This document shows, piece after piece, positions 50,450 through 62,571 of a DNA stretch of 64,000 bases. Position numbers and translations under genes: made by a program. This DNA is from Hydrogenophaga sp. (GTDB lineage Bacteria; Pseudomonadota; Gammaproteobacteria; Burkholderiales; Burkholderiaceae_C). Numbering within the stretch: position 1 is the first letter of the stretch; every line of letters starts with the position of its first letter. The notes beneath the pieces are model-generated. The model saw only the letters and a list, made by a program, of their open reading frames with translations. It had not been told where the DNA came from and searched no databases. Location of the stretch: NCBI RefSeq assembly GCF_030373245.1, contig NZ_JAUCZF010000007.1, positions 122,489 through 186,488 of the forward strand, written 5' to 3'.

Positions 50450-51682
50450 ATGCAAACCCAACTCTCCCCCGAATACCAGGCCCGCGCCGACGGCCGCGCC
50501 GCAGAAGCCATCCTGCGCAAGTGCGTGCACTGCGGTTTCTGCACCGCCACCTGCCCGACCTACCAGCTGCTGGGAGACGAGCTCGACGGGCCGCGCGGAC
50601 GCATCTATCTGATGAAGCAGGTGCTCGAAGGCGCCGAGCCCACGCGCAAGACGCAGATGCACCTGGACCGCTGCCTGACCTGCCGCAACTGCGAAACCAC
50701 CTGCCCGAGCGGCGTCGACTACGGTCACCTGATCGACATCGGCCGCAAGATCGTGGACGAAAAAGTGCCTAGGCCGGCGTCCGAAAAGGCCGTGCGCTGG
50801 CTGCTCAAGGAAGGCCTGCCGTCGCCGCTGTTCGGCCCGGCGATGAAACTGGGCCAACTGGTGCGCCCACTCATGCCCGAGGTGCTCAAGAACAAAGTGC
50901 CCGCCAGGCAGAACCCGGGCGCCTGGCCCACGCAGACCCATGCGCGCAAGGTGCTGATGCTGGCGGGCTGCGTGCAGCCGAGCATGATGCCCAACATCAA
51001 CAGCGCCACCGCGCGCGTGCTCGACGCCGCGGGCATCCAGACTGTGGTCGCGCCCAAGGCCGGTTGCTGTGGTGCGGTGAAGTTCCACCTGAACGACCAG
51101 GACGGCGGCAAGGCCGAAATGCGTGCCAACATCGACGCCTGGTGGCCCGAGGTGGAGGCAGGTGTCGAGGCCATCGTGATGAACGCTTCGGGCTGCGGCG
51201 TCACGGTCAAGGAATACGGCCACATCCTGGCCGACGATCCGGCCTATGCGGCCAAGGCGGCGCGCATCAGCGCACTTACCCAGGATCTGAGCGAACTGCT
51301 GCCTGCCTTGGTGCCCGCGCTCAAACCCAAGCTTGCGAAAGCGCCCGACGGCAGCAAGGTGGTGGGCTTCCACCCGCCCTGCACGCTGCAACACGGCCAG
51401 CAACTCAAGGGCGGTGTCGAACAGCACCTGAGCGCTTTGGGCTTCACCGTGATGGTGGCGAAGAACGAAGCGCACCTGTGCTGCGGTTCGGCGGGCACCT
51501 ATTCGTTACTCAACCCCAAGTTGTCCTACCAACTGCGCGACCGCAAGCTCGGCCACCTGAACGAGCTCAAGCCCGCAGTCATCACCAGCGCCAACATCGG
51601 CTGCATCACCCACCTGCAAAGCGGCACGCAGACGCCGGTGAAGCATTGGGTTGAAGTGCTGGACGACGCGCTCAGATGTTGA
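50450..51682 (+). CDS. glcF: Glycolate oxidase iron-sulfur subunit GlcF
   Basis: A 410-residue protein with two N-terminal [4Fe-4S] motifs (CVHCGFCTATCPTY and CLTCRNCETTCPSGVDYG) and two C-terminal CCG domains (LMLAGCVQPSMM...KAGCCGAVKFHL; NEAHLCCGSAGTYS). It passes electrons from the flavin subunits to the quinone pool at the inner membrane. Transcribed with glcE; the LrgA/LrgB pair follows after two inverted intergenic repeats. Confidence 0.94.
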   Translation: MQTQLSPEYQARADGRAAEAILRKCVHCGFCTATCPTYQLLGDELDGPRGRIYLMKQVLEGAEPTRKTQMHLDRCLTCRNCETTCPSGVDYGHLIDIGRKIVDEKVPRPASEKAVRWLLKEGLPSPLFGPAMKLGQLVRPLMPEVLKNKVPARQNPGAWPTQTHARKVLMLAGCVQPSMMPNINSATARVLDAAGIQTVVAPKAGCCGAVKFHLNDQDGGKAEMRANIDAWWPEVEAGVEAIVMNASGCGVTVKEYGHILADDPAYAAKAARISALTQDLSELLPALVPALKPKLAKAPDGSKVVGFHPPCTLQHGQQLKGGVEQHLSALGFTVMVAKNEAHLCCGSAGTYSLLNPKLSYQLRDRKLGHLNELKPAVITSANIGCITHLQSGTQTPVKHWVEVLDDALRC

Positions 51683-51765
51683 CCCCCCCGCGCCGCCTGC
51701 GGCGTCACCCCCCAGGGGGCGGCACTGGCGGCCCGGCGAAGCCGGTTCCGCGGTGCCCTGGAACA
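51681..51765 (+). repeat. GC-rich intergenic palindromic repeat, copy G
   Basis: CCCCGCGCCGCCTGCGGC, an ACCCCCCAGGGGGCGG hairpin, GGCCCGGCGAAGCCGG and CCGCGGTGCCC. Paired with the inverted copy H 30 bases on, forming a BIME-like unit. Confidence 0.7.
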
Positions 51766-51794
51766 ACTTCCCTTCCGGCGTGCTGTGTCTTCGC

Positions 51795-51877
51795 TCAGGA
51801 TGCGGTGGAACCGGCTTTGCCGGGCCACTCGCATCGCCCCCTGGGGGGTGACGCCGCAGGCGGCGCGGGGGGGTCAT
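51795..51877 (-). repeat. GC-rich intergenic palindromic repeat, copy H (inverted)
   Basis: The inverted partner of copy G: GGAACCGGCTTTGCCGGGCC, CGCCCCCTGGGGGG and GCCGCAGGCGGCGCGGGGGGG. It ends at the lrgA start codon, so its G-run also serves as the upstream purine stretch. Confidence 0.7.
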
Positions 51878-52235
51878 GATTCCAGCGCTCGCCACCCTGC
51901 TTGTTTTCCAGTTGCTGGGCGAAGCGCTGGTGTTTGCCTCGGGCGCACCGGTGCCCGGGCCTGTGGTGGGGCTGGCTTTGCTGCTGTTCACCCTGGTGCT
52001 GCGACCCGCGTGGGTGACGGGACTCAAACCCACTGCCCAGACCCTGTTGCAACACCTGTCGCTGCTGTTTGTGCCGGCGGGGGTGGGCGTCATGCTGCAC
52101 TTGCAGCGACTGGGCGATGAGGCGCTGGCCATCGGGGTGGCGCTGGTGGTCAGCACCTGGGTCGGACTGGCCAGTGCAGCGCTCACCATGGCCTGGCTGA
52201 TCAAGCGCGCACGAGCGTCCAAGGGCACTGCATGA
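51876..52235 (+). CDS. LrgA/CidA-family membrane protein
   Basis: A 119-residue protein with four membrane helices and the family segments GAPVPGPVVGLALLLF and LLFVPAGVGVML. LrgA/CidA proteins were first described as holin-like regulators of autolysis. With LrgB they also move small carboxylates: plant PLGG1, an LrgAB fusion, carries glycolate and glycerate. Being directly after glcEF makes glycolate uptake the natural role here. It overlaps lrgB by ATGA. Confidence 0.86.
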   Translation: MIPALATLLVFQLLGEALVFASGAPVPGPVVGLALLLFTLVLRPAWVTGLKPTAQTLLQHLSLLFVPAGVGVMLHLQRLGDEALAIGVALVVSTWVGLASAALTMAWLIKRARASKGTA

Positions 52236-52972
52236 CGCAGGGCTTGCCGCTCGCACTCAACGAAGTGTGGGTCTACCTCTCTGCAACCCCGCTGCTGGGG
52301 CTGACCGCCACCTTGCTGGTCTATCACGGCGCATTTCTCATCTACCAGCGCAGCGGCTTTCATCCGCTGGCCAACCCGGTTGCCATGGCGGTGATCGCGC
52401 TGGGCACGCTGCTCTGGGCCACTGGCACGCCCTACTCCACCTATTTCGAAGGTGCGCAGTTTGTTCACTTTCTGCTGGGTCCTGCCACGGTGGCGCTGGC
52501 CGTGCCCCTGTTTGAACAGCTCGACCGATTGAAGCGCCTTTGGCTGCCCATGCTGGGCGCGCTGGTGGTGGGGACGCTGGCGGCGACCGTGAGTGCCATC
52601 GGACTGGGCTGGGCCCTGGGTGCATCCAAGGCCACGCTGGCTTCGCTGGCACCCAAGTCGGTCACCACGCCGGTGGCCATGGGCATCGCCGAGAAGATTG
52701 GTGGCCTGCCTTCGCTCACCGCTGTGCTGGTGGTGAGCACCGGCATCGTGGGCGCGGCCAGCGCACGGTTCTTGTTTGACGCTCTGCGCATCCACGACCC
52801 CATGGTGCGTGGCTTCGCTCTGGGCACCGCCGCCCACGGCATCGGCACGGCGCGTGCGTTCCAGGTGAGCGAAGAGGCCGGCGCTTTCGCTGGTCTGGCG
52901 ATGGGACTGTGCGCCCTGTTCAGCGCGGTGGCGCTGCCGCTGGTGGCGGGCTTGCTGCTGCGCTGGGTCTAG
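52232..52972 (+). CDS. LrgB/CidB-family membrane protein (probable carboxylate transporter subunit)
   Basis: A 246-residue membrane protein of the LrgB family with conserved TPYSTYFEGAQFVHFLLGPA and KSVTTPVAMGIAEKIGG, and AAHGIGTARAFQ near the C-terminus. It is translated with LrgA (four-base overlap). The likely role with LrgA is glycolate or similar acid transport serving the glycolate oxidase encoded upstream; regulation of murein hydrolases is the alternative. It is followed by a dense group of inverted repeats before the convergent peroxidase gene. Confidence 0.88.
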   Translation: MTQGLPLALNEVWVYLSATPLLGLTATLLVYHGAFLIYQRSGFHPLANPVAMAVIALGTLLWATGTPYSTYFEGAQFVHFLLGPATVALAVPLFEQLDRLKRLWLPMLGALVVGTLAATVSAIGLGWALGASKATLASLAPKSVTTPVAMGIAEKIGGLPSLTAVLVVSTGIVGAASARFLFDALRIHDPMVRGFALGTAAHGIGTARAFQVSEEAGAFAGLAMGLCALFSAVALPLVAGLLLRWV

Positions 52973-52976
52973 ATGG

Positions 52977-53055
52977 ACTCCCCCCGCGCCCGCTTCGCGG
53001 TCACCCCCCAGGGGGCGGCACTGGCGGCCCGGCAAAGCCGGTTCCGTGGTGCCCT
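52977..53055 (+). repeat. GC-rich intergenic palindromic repeat, copy I
   Basis: CCCCGCGCCCGCTTCGCGG, an ACCCCCCAGGGGGCGG hairpin, GGCCCGGCAAAGCCGG and CCGTGGTGCCC. It forms an inverted pair with copy J across the lrgB/peroxidase junction. Confidence 0.7.
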
Positions 53056-53063
53056 TGGGTTGA

Positions 53064-53168
53064 GCGGCCTGCGGACCGATCAACACAGGTGCCTCGCGCA
53101 CCTAGGCAGATCTCACCGCGCGCAGTTCGCGCGCCTGCGGCGCGCTTCAAGCGGTCCGCAGGCCGCTT
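53064..53168. repeat. Long inverted repeat between convergent genes
   Basis: AGCGGCCTGCGGACCG (53064-53079) is repeated inverted at 53153-53168. The loop contains smaller hairpins (AGGTGCCTCGCGCACCT and a GCGC-rich one). It is placed between two inverted family repeats and probably acts in two-way termination or transcript stability. Confidence 0.65.
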
Positions 53169-53169
53169 G

Positions 53170-53254
53170 ATCTCAGGACGCCGTCGGGCCGGCTTTGCCG
53201 GACGACCAGCGTCGCCCCCTGGGGGGTGACCGCGAAGCGGGCGCGGGGGGGTCA
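53170..53254 (-). repeat. GC-rich intergenic palindromic repeat, copy J (inverted)
   Basis: The inverted partner of copy I: GGGCCGGCTTTGCCGG, CGCCCCCTGGGGGG and CCGCGAAGCGGGCGCGGGGGGG. Its last bases touch the stop codon of the peroxidase gene. Confidence 0.7.
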
Positions 53255-53731
53255 GATCACCGCCTCGATGTCCTTGGCGAGCTTTTCCGGTGCGTCTTGA
53301 GGTGCGTAGCGCTTGATGACTTGTCCGTCCTTGCCGACCAGGAACTTGGTGAAGTTCCACTTGATGGCCTTGCTGCCCAGCAGGCCGGGAGCTTCTGCGC
53401 TGAGCCACTGATAGAGCGGGTGGGCCTCGGCGCCGTTGACGTCGATCTTGCTCATCATCGGAAACGTCACGCCAAAGTTGCGCTGGCAAAACCCCGCAAT
53501 TTCATCGTTTGATCCAGGGTCCTGGCTGCCAAACTGGTTGCACGGGAAACCGAGCACGACCAGGCCACGGTGGCCGTAGGTCTGGTGAAGTTTTTCCAGG
53601 CCGCCAAATTGCGGTGTGAAGCCGCAGGCACTCGCGGTGTTGACGATCAACAACGGCTTGCCTCGGTACTGGTCCAGGCTGACGGACTTGCCGTCGATGG
53701 ACAGGGCTTCGAAATCGTAGAGGCTGGACAT
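53252..53731 (-). CDS. Glutathione peroxidase family (thiol peroxidase)
   Basis: A 159-residue peroxidase with a thioredoxin fold. It has the catalytic cysteine form (C36 in NTASACGFTPQF) and not selenocysteine, with the conserved glutamine and tryptophan partners (FPCNQFGSQDPG and KWNFTKFLV). It reduces hydrogen peroxide and lipid peroxides, most likely with thioredoxin as in other bacterial Cys-type members. The start at 53731 matches the family N-terminus; the additional 18 residues of a longer frame do not belong. It converges with lrgB. Confidence 0.9.
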   Translation of the reverse strand: MSSLYDFEALSIDGKSVSLDQYRGKPLLIVNTASACGFTPQFGGLEKLHQTYGHRGLVVLGFPCNQFGSQDPGSNDEIAGFCQRNFGVTFPMMSKIDVNGAEAHPLYQWLSAEAPGLLGSKAIKWNFTKFLVGKDGQVIKRYAPQDAPEKLAKDIEAVI

Positions 53732-53905
53732 GTGTGTATTCCTTCGGTGGCTGAGGACGTGGCAATCCATTGTGGCGCGCCACACAAGTGCGTGTGCGAT
53801 CCGTGACGTTTGTGTGCCTTCTGGGCGCTTGCCCTCGCTTGGGCGTGCACCAGAACGGGCATACTGGCACCCGGTATTTCAATCAGACAGCAGTGAGGAC
53901 GCTTG

Positions 53906-55051
53906 ATGCGTGGTTCATACACAGTGGCCCTGGTGGGGTTCGCTCAAAACGAGTCGGCGACCTTTGAGTCGTTTTTTCGGCTTGCCGCACGCCGACCGCC
54001 CAGCTACCGGGTGCAAGACGAGGTGATCGATGCGCAGATCCTGATCGTCAACGCCGACAACCCGCAAGCCCTGCACCTGGTGCGTCATGCCGAGCTGCCC
54101 GGGAGGGTGCTGCTGGTGGGCAACAGCGATGGCGGCACCGGCTGGCCGCTGCAGCGCAAGCCGGTCAAGCTGGTGGCGGTGTTGGCCGAACTCGATGGCA
54201 TCGTGGGCGGCAAACCGGCTGCATCGCCGGTGGTCGCTCCCCCCGTCCAGCTCGCGGCTGGGGCCCAGCACGCACCACCGGTGCAGCCGCGCCAAGGTGG
54301 TGACCGCTCGTTTGCCCAGACCGAGCCCTACCAGAGCCGGCAGGCACCGCTCCTCGCGCCCGCCATGGCGCCGCGCCGACGCGCCAAAGACACCGAATTC
54401 CCGCCCACCCGGCCCATGACCCACGGTGATGCGGTGGCGGCCCGAAGGCCCCCGGCCGCTCCGCCGCCCGCCGCGGTGCGCCCGGCAGCGCCGGCGCAGC
54501 GCCCGGGTGTCATGGGTGTCACGGACTTTGGTGGACTGGAAGACTTGCCGCTGCCGGGCGCCAGGTCGAACGCAAGCCGAAGCGATCTGGCGCCGGAAAA
54601 ATCACCGGCCAGCCGCAGCAAGGCGCCAGCGGTGCCCGAAGTGCAGCGCGGCGAGGTGCTGCTGGTGGCGGAGAGCCTGGTCGAAGGCCGCATCCTTCTC
54701 AAGCGTTTCAAGAAATACAACCTGAGTGTCGACTGGTCGCGTGAAGCGACTCAGGCGGTGGTCATGCTCAAGGCTCATCCTTACCGACTGGTGGTGGTCG
54801 ACCGGCTCAGCGGCGAGCCCGACGCCTTCCAGGTCTGCCGCACCGCCAAACAGCAAAAGCAGCTCGGCAAGCCGCCCGTGGTCATCATGTTTGCCGCCAT
54901 TGCAGGCAGCATGGACCGCATGAAGGCCGGCTTGGCCGGCAGCGATGCCTACCTCTCGCGATCGGTGGCCGAGTCCGACCTGTACAAGGTGCTTTCCCAG
55001 CATCGGCTGGTCAACCTCGAAGGCTTCCAGAAGACCTCAGTGGGGTTTTAG
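53906..55051 (+). CDS. Protein with degenerate receiver domain and proline-rich linker
   Basis: A 381-residue protein. The N-terminal ~100 residues resemble a receiver-like alpha/beta domain (YTVALVGFAQNESATFESFF...VLLVGNSDG). A ~150-residue Pro/Ala/Arg-rich linker is probably disordered. The C-terminal ~120 residues are a second receiver fold (VLLVAESLVEGRILLKRF) in which D299 (LVVVDRLSG) could be the phosphoacceptor, but the N-terminal acidic pair is VAES and the usual lysine is replaced (AYLSRSVAESDL). It may act as a scaffold or phosphorylation-independent regulator. The ATG at 53906 is chosen over an adjacent TTG. Confidence 0.65.
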   Translation: MRGSYTVALVGFAQNESATFESFFRLAARRPPSYRVQDEVIDAQILIVNADNPQALHLVRHAELPGRVLLVGNSDGGTGWPLQRKPVKLVAVLAELDGIVGGKPAASPVVAPPVQLAAGAQHAPPVQPRQGGDRSFAQTEPYQSRQAPLLAPAMAPRRRAKDTEFPPTRPMTHGDAVAARRPPAAPPPAAVRPAAPAQRPGVMGVTDFGGLEDLPLPGARSNASRSDLAPEKSPASRSKAPAVPEVQRGEVLLVAESLVEGRILLKRFKKYNLSVDWSREATQAVVMLKAHPYRLVVVDRLSGEPDAFQVCRTAKQQKQLGKPPVVIMFAAIAGSMDRMKAGLAGSDAYLSRSVAESDLYKVLSQHRLVNLEGFQKTSVGF

Positions 55052-55110
55052 ACCACCCCCGCCGAGGAGCTTGACCCACCCCCGCCGCAACTGCGGTGCG
55101 GGGTACCCAT

Positions 55111-56394
55111 TCACCCGTGAAGATCGTCGCGTCGCGCGATTTCGAGCAGTCGCTCCAGCTCGTGCGGGTGCGCGCGCTGGTTGTGGCGGTGCCAGAGTGC
55201 GATCAGGGCCATGAAGCCGGCAACGACCAGACCAAACAAGGTGATCGCCACGAAGGCCGAGACGCCGGCGGCGGTCGAGAAGCTGTAGAGCGCGCCCAGG
55301 CCCAGGATGCAGGCCTGCTCATTGAAGTTCTGTACCGCAATGGAACGGCCCGCACCCATGAGGTTGTGGCCGCGGTGCTGCAGCAAGGCGTTCATGGGCA
55401 CGACCAGAAAGCCACCCAGCCCACCCAGCAGCACCAGGAAGGGAGCCGCCACCCAGACGTTGTCGATGAAGTTCATCGCAATCACCAAGATACCCATGGC
55501 AATGCCCAGCGGCATCACCCGCGTGGCCTGATCCAGCCGCATGCGCATCGACGCCACCACCGCGCCCACAGCAGTTCCCACCGCGACCACGCCCACCAGC
55601 GCCGAGGCCTGCGAGGTGCTGTAGCCCAGTGCCGCGCCGGCCCAGGCCAGCACGATGTAGCGCAGGTTGCCCGACACCCCCCAGAACAGCGTGGTCGTGG
55701 CCAGCGAGATCTGACCCAGTCGGTCGCGCCACAGGCGCTGGTTGCAACGCCAGAAATCGGGCAACAGCGCCAGCGGGTTGGTGGGCATGGGCCGGGGGGT
55801 CACGCCCGTCAACGGGATGCGGGTGTTGAACCAGGCCGCCAGCGCATACACCACCACCAGCACCGCGATCGCCGCTTCGGGCGCGGTGTTGACCCCGGTG
55901 TGCATGAACGGCAGGTCCAGTGCCAGCAGGTGGTGGGACAGATAGGGCGCGATCAGCTGGCCACCGAGCAACACGCCCAGGATGATGGAGGCAATCGTCA
56001 GCCCTTCGATCCAGCCGTTGGCCTTGACCAGCTGCGAGGGCGGCAGCAACTCGGTCAGGATGCCGTACTTGGCCGGCGAGTAGGCCGCAGCGCCGAGACC
56101 CACCAGCGTGTAGGCCAGCAGCGGGTGCACGCCCCAGAGCATCATCAGGCAGCCCACCACCTTGATCGCATTGCTGATGAACATCACCTGGCCCTTGGGC
56201 CGGGCGTCGGCAAAGGCACCCACAAAAGGCGCCAGCGCCACATAAAACAAGGCAAAAAGCGGCACCAGTGCCGCGGCCTGCCAGTTGGGTGCGCCCTGCG
56301 TGCGCAGCAATTCGATGGCCACCACAAACAGCGCGTTGTCAGCCAGCGAGCTGAAGAACTGCGCCGTCATGATGGTGTAGAAGCCGCGCTTCAT
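55111..56394 (-). CDS. lplT: Lysophospholipid transporter LplT (MFS)
   Basis: A 427-residue twelve-helix major facilitator protein matching LplT: MKRGFYTIMTAQFFSSLADN at the N-terminus, GAAAYSPAKYGILTELLPPS and VVPMNALLQHRGHNLMGAGR near the C-terminus. LplT flips lysophospholipids across the inner membrane for re-acylation. In enterobacteria it is paired with aas; here no acyltransferase is adjacent and the divergent neighbour is alr. The start at 56394 is the first ATG that gives this N-terminus; an antisense-spanning frame extending to 58386 is not real. Confidence 0.88.
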   Translation of the reverse strand: MKRGFYTIMTAQFFSSLADNALFVVAIELLRTQGAPNWQAAALVPLFALFYVALAPFVGAFADARPKGQVMFISNAIKVVGCLMMLWGVHPLLAYTLVGLGAAAYSPAKYGILTELLPPSQLVKANGWIEGLTIASIILGVLLGGQLIAPYLSHHLLALDLPFMHTGVNTAPEAAIAVLVVVYALAAWFNTRIPLTGVTPRPMPTNPLALLPDFWRCNQRLWRDRLGQISLATTTLFWGVSGNLRYIVLAWAGAALGYSTSQASALVGVVAVGTAVGAVVASMRMRLDQATRVMPLGIAMGILVIAMNFIDNVWVAAPFLVLLGGLGGFLVVPMNALLQHRGHNLMGAGRSIAVQNFNEQACILGLGALYSFSTAAGVSAFVAITLFGLVVAGFMALIALWHRHNQRAHPHELERLLEIARRDDLHG

Positions 56395-56568
56395 GGGGAT
56401 GAATGGTGTGCCGAAGCTGCCCGGGCGCGGAGCCGGGCGCGGGTATTTTGTGCGAAAGTTCGGCGGGTGTCTCCAGCGATGCCGGGTTATAGCACGCGCC
56501 CCTTGGGCGCCCGCCGATGACCCCGGCGTCTGCCGCCTGAACTGCATCACCTCACCTCTGGTCTGTCC

Positions 56569-57687
56569 ATGCCACGCCCCATCCTCGCCACCATCCATAT
56601 CGACGCCCTGCGGCACAACCTGAGCCAGGCGCGTTTGCGGGCCCCCGACGCCAAGCTGTGGGCGGTGATCAAGGCCAACGCCTATGGCCATGGCATCGAG
56701 CGCTGCTTCGAGGGGCTGCGCAGCGCCGATGGCCTGGCCATGCTCGACTTCGATGAAGCGCAGCGCGTGCGCGCGCTGGACTGGCGGGGTCCGATCCTGC
56801 TGCTGGAAGGTTGCTTCGAGCCGCGCGACCTGGAACTGTGTTCCCGCCTTCACCTGTGGCACACCGTGCACTGCAACGAACAGATCGACTGGCTGGCTGC
56901 CCACAAGACGCAGCAGCCGCACCGCGTCTTCCTCAAGATGAACAGCGGCATGAACCGGCTCGGCTTCACCCCGACCGCGTTTCGTGCCGCCTGGGTGCGC
57001 CTCAACGCGCTGCCACAGGTGGAAGAAATCTCGCTCATGACGCACTTCAGCGACGCCGATGGCCCGCGCGGCATCGCTCACCAGGTGGCAGCATTCGAAG
57101 CGGCCACGGCCGACTTGCCGGGCGAGCGCACCCTGTGCAACAGCGCGGCCATCCTGCGCCACGCGAGCAGCCCGCTGCGTGGCGAAGGCGTGTCCACGCT
57201 GTCGGCCGACTGGGTGCGCGAGGGCATCGCCCTCTATGGCAGCGCGCCGGACCACCCCGAGCACACCGCCGCCAGCTGGGGATTGCAGCCAACCATGACG
57301 CTGTCGACCCGCGTGATCGGCGTGCAGACCTTGCAGCCGGGCGACACAGTGGGCTATGGCTCCAGTTTCACCGCCGAGCATCCCATGCGCATCGGCGTCA
57401 TCGCCTGCGGCTACGCCGACGGCTACCCGCGCCACGCGCCCACCGGCACGCCGGTGCTGGTCAATGGTGTGAGCACCCGGGTGGTGGGGCGGGTGAGCAT
57501 GGACATGATCACCGTTGACCTGACGCCGCTGGACGCAGCCACCGGGGTTGGCACCGAGGTGGTGCTGTGGGGCCGGGCGGCGTCGGGCGCCGAGCTGCCG
57601 GTGGACGAGGTGGCAGCCTCGGCCGGCACGATTGCCTACGAACTGCTCTGCGCGGTGGCGCCGCGGGTGCCCTTCGCGGTGGATTGA
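56569..57687 (+). CDS. alr: Alanine racemase
   Basis: A 372-residue fold-type III PLP enzyme that makes D-alanine for peptidoglycan. The PLP lysine is K35 ([13 protein letters not shown]). The C-terminal beta domain carries the catalytic tyrosine region ([10 protein letters not shown], near residue 264) and [13 protein letters not shown]. Length is normal. It lies 174 bases from the divergent lplT. The adapter gene of the efflux operon starts 142 bases downstream with its own promoter. Confidence 0.94.
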   Translation: MPRPILATIHIDALRHNLSQARLRAPDAKLWAVIKANAYGHGIERCFEGLRSADGLAMLDFDEAQRVRALDWRGPILLLEGCFEPRDLELCSRLHLWHTVHCNEQIDWLAAHKTQQPHRVFLKMNSGMNRLGFTPTAFRAAWVRLNALPQVEEISLMTHFSDADGPRGIAHQVAAFEAATADLPGERTLCNSAAILRHASSPLRGEGVSTLSADWVREGIALYGSAPDHPEHTAASWGLQPTMTLSTRVIGVQTLQPGDTVGYGSSFTAEHPMRIGVIACGYADGYPRHAPTGTPVLVNGVSTRVVGRVSMDMITVDLTPLDAATGVGTEVVLWGRAASGAELPVDEVAASAGTIAYELLCAVAPRVPFAVD

Positions 57688-57777
57688 GGCCTGCCGCCGG
57701 CCGTGCTGAGCTTGTGCAGGTCGGGCTGTGTGAGAGTGAGGAGCTCTGCAGGGCGGGGTGAAAAATCGGGTTGCCTC

Positions 57778-57806
57778 TTGTACCCCTAGGGGTATGTTGA
57801 TATACT
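57778..57806 (+). promoter_or_regulatory. Promoter with embedded CsoR-type operator upstream of the RND operon
   Basis: TTGTAC (57778-57783) and TATACT (57801-57806) are spaced 17 bases apart as -35 and -10. Between and overlapping them lies the perfect palindrome TACCCCTAGGGGTA (57781-57794), the G-tract type bound by CsoR-family repressors. The CsoR-family gene at 63588 closes this operon and is the natural ligand-responsive repressor. A bound repressor would cover the promoter. Confidence 0.75.
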
Positions 57807-57829
57807 GTGGCAGGTATAGGAGTTTCAAC

Positions 57830-58972
57830 ATGCTGTCCCCGTCTTCCTCTCCCCTGCTGGCCGCCCTTCCCGCTGCGGTCGACCGACGCTTTGGCGCCGT
57901 GGCTGTGTCGCTGGTGCTCGCGGCGGGGCTGCTGCTGGGCGGCGCCGTGCTGGCGGCGGATGCACCGGCCTCAGCGCCTCGGGTCCCGGTCATGAACATG
58001 GGAGCGCAGGCGGTAGGCGCCGGGCTGGAGCTGGATGGCAGCCTGCAGGCGGTGCGCCAAAGCACGTTGTCGGCACAGGCCAGCGGGCGCATTGCGCAGC
58101 TGAGCGTGAAAGCGGGTGACCGGGTCAAGGCCGGGCAGGTGCTGGCCGTGATCGACGACCGCGCCACGCAGGCCGGCGTGGCCCAGGCCCAAGCTGGCGT
58201 GGCCCAGGCCGACGCCCAGCTCGCCAATGCCCGCGCCCAGTACGAGCGCACGCGCGACCTGCGCGCCCAGGGATTCATCGCCCAGGCTGCGCTGGACAAC
58301 GCGCAATCGCAGCTGCGCGCCGCCGAAGCCGGTCTGGCCGCTGCACGCGCCGGCCGCACGCAGTCGTCGCTGGTGCAAGGCTTCACCCGATTGACCGCGC
58401 CCTACGACGGCTGGGTGCTGCAAACCCACGCCGAAGCCGGCGCGCTCGCCATGCCGGGCACGCCGGTGCTCACGGTGTATGCGCCGCAACCCATCCGGGC
58501 GGTGGTGTATGTGCCAGCATCGCAGCAGACCGCCGCTGCTCAGGCCAAGCGCGTCGAAGTGCGCCTTCCGGGCGACACGGCCTGGGTTCAGCCGGCCTCG
58601 GTGACCAGCCTCCCCGCAGCCGACCCGGTGTCGCAGACGGTGGAATGGCGGCTGGACCTGAGCGCAGCCGATGGCGCCAGCCAGGTGCCTGGGCGCCAGG
58701 TTCGGGTGCGCTTCGTGATCGATGCGGAGCAGCAGCGGCTGGTGGTGCCCGAGTCGGCGCTGCTGCGCCGCGGCGAACTGACCGCGGTGTATGTGGTGGT
58801 CCCGCGCGGGGAGGGCCAGCCGTCAGGCTTCGCATTGCGCGCGGTGCGCACCGGTGCCAGCCACGGCGAGGCCGGGCTGGAGGTGCTGGCCGGACTGAAG
58901 GCAGGTGACCGAGTGGCGCTGGACCCGGTGCGTGCTGGTCTGGCGGGTGCACAACCAACGGCCGGGCAGTGA
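57830..58972 (+). CDS. RND efflux periplasmic adapter (membrane fusion protein)
   Basis: A 380-residue HlyD/AcrA-type adapter: membrane anchor or signal (about residues 15-43), barrel-sandwich halves (LDGSLQAVRQSTLSAQASGR; GFTRLTAPYDGWVLQTHAEA), an alanine-rich hairpin and beta barrel. It links the inner-membrane RND pump at 58983 to an outer-membrane channel that is not encoded here. The start at 57830 has a TAGGAG ribosome-binding site; a longer reading from 57758 crosses the promoter and is rejected. The pump begins 10 bases after its stop. Confidence 0.88.
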   Translation: MLSPSSSPLLAALPAAVDRRFGAVAVSLVLAAGLLLGGAVLAADAPASAPRVPVMNMGAQAVGAGLELDGSLQAVRQSTLSAQASGRIAQLSVKAGDRVKAGQVLAVIDDRATQAGVAQAQAGVAQADAQLANARAQYERTRDLRAQGFIAQAALDNAQSQLRAAEAGLAAARAGRTQSSLVQGFTRLTAPYDGWVLQTHAEAGALAMPGTPVLTVYAPQPIRAVVYVPASQQTAAAQAKRVEVRLPGDTAWVQPASVTSLPAADPVSQTVEWRLDLSAADGASQVPGRQVRVRFVIDAEQQRLVVPESALLRRGELTAVYVVVPRGEGQPSGFALRAVRTGASHGEAGLEVLAGLKAGDRVALDPVRAGLAGAQPTAGQ

Positions 58973-58982
58973 GAGGTCGAAC

Positions 58983-62258
<3,276 letters not shown>

Positions 62259-62301
62259 TCTTTTTCCCTCTGAGTTGTCCCTTTTTTTCAAGGAGTCTGA
62301 A

Positions 62302-62538
62302 ATGAACGTCGAACGTTACATCCGCATCATGGCCGGTCTTGTGGTCATGCTTTCCCTGGCCGTGGGCTACCACGGCAGCCCGATCTTCGTGAGCGAGTGG
62401 TTCCTGGCGCTGACCGCATTTGCAGGCTTCAACCTGTTCCAGTCGGGCATCACTGGCTTTTGCCCTCCCGCCATCCTGTTCAGGAAAATGGGCGTGCCCG
62501 AAGGCGGCGGTGCCTGCTCCACAGGCAAGGCCCGCTGA
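62302..62538 (+). CDS. DUF2892 family membrane protein
   Basis: A 78-residue two-helix membrane protein of the DUF2892 family (MNVERYIRIMAGLVVMLSLA; GFNLFQSGITGFCPPAILFRKMG). The same module forms the C-terminal membrane part of the rhodanese YgaP. The start at 62302 follows an AAGGAG site. Its function alone is unknown; the YgaP link suggests sulfane-sulfur or thiocyanate handling in the membrane. It is located 43 bases after the pump gene. Confidence 0.85.
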   Translation: MNVERYIRIMAGLVVMLSLAVGYHGSPIFVSEWFLALTAFAGFNLFQSGITGFCPPAILFRKMGVPEGGGACSTGKAR

Positions 62539-62571
62539 CCGGATTCCCCGCCCACTTTCCCAAGGTCTGCC

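Noticed and set aside
55111..58386. A single 1091-residue minus-strand protein
   Set aside because: LplT begins at 56394; the upstream part runs antisense through alr and the efflux adapter.
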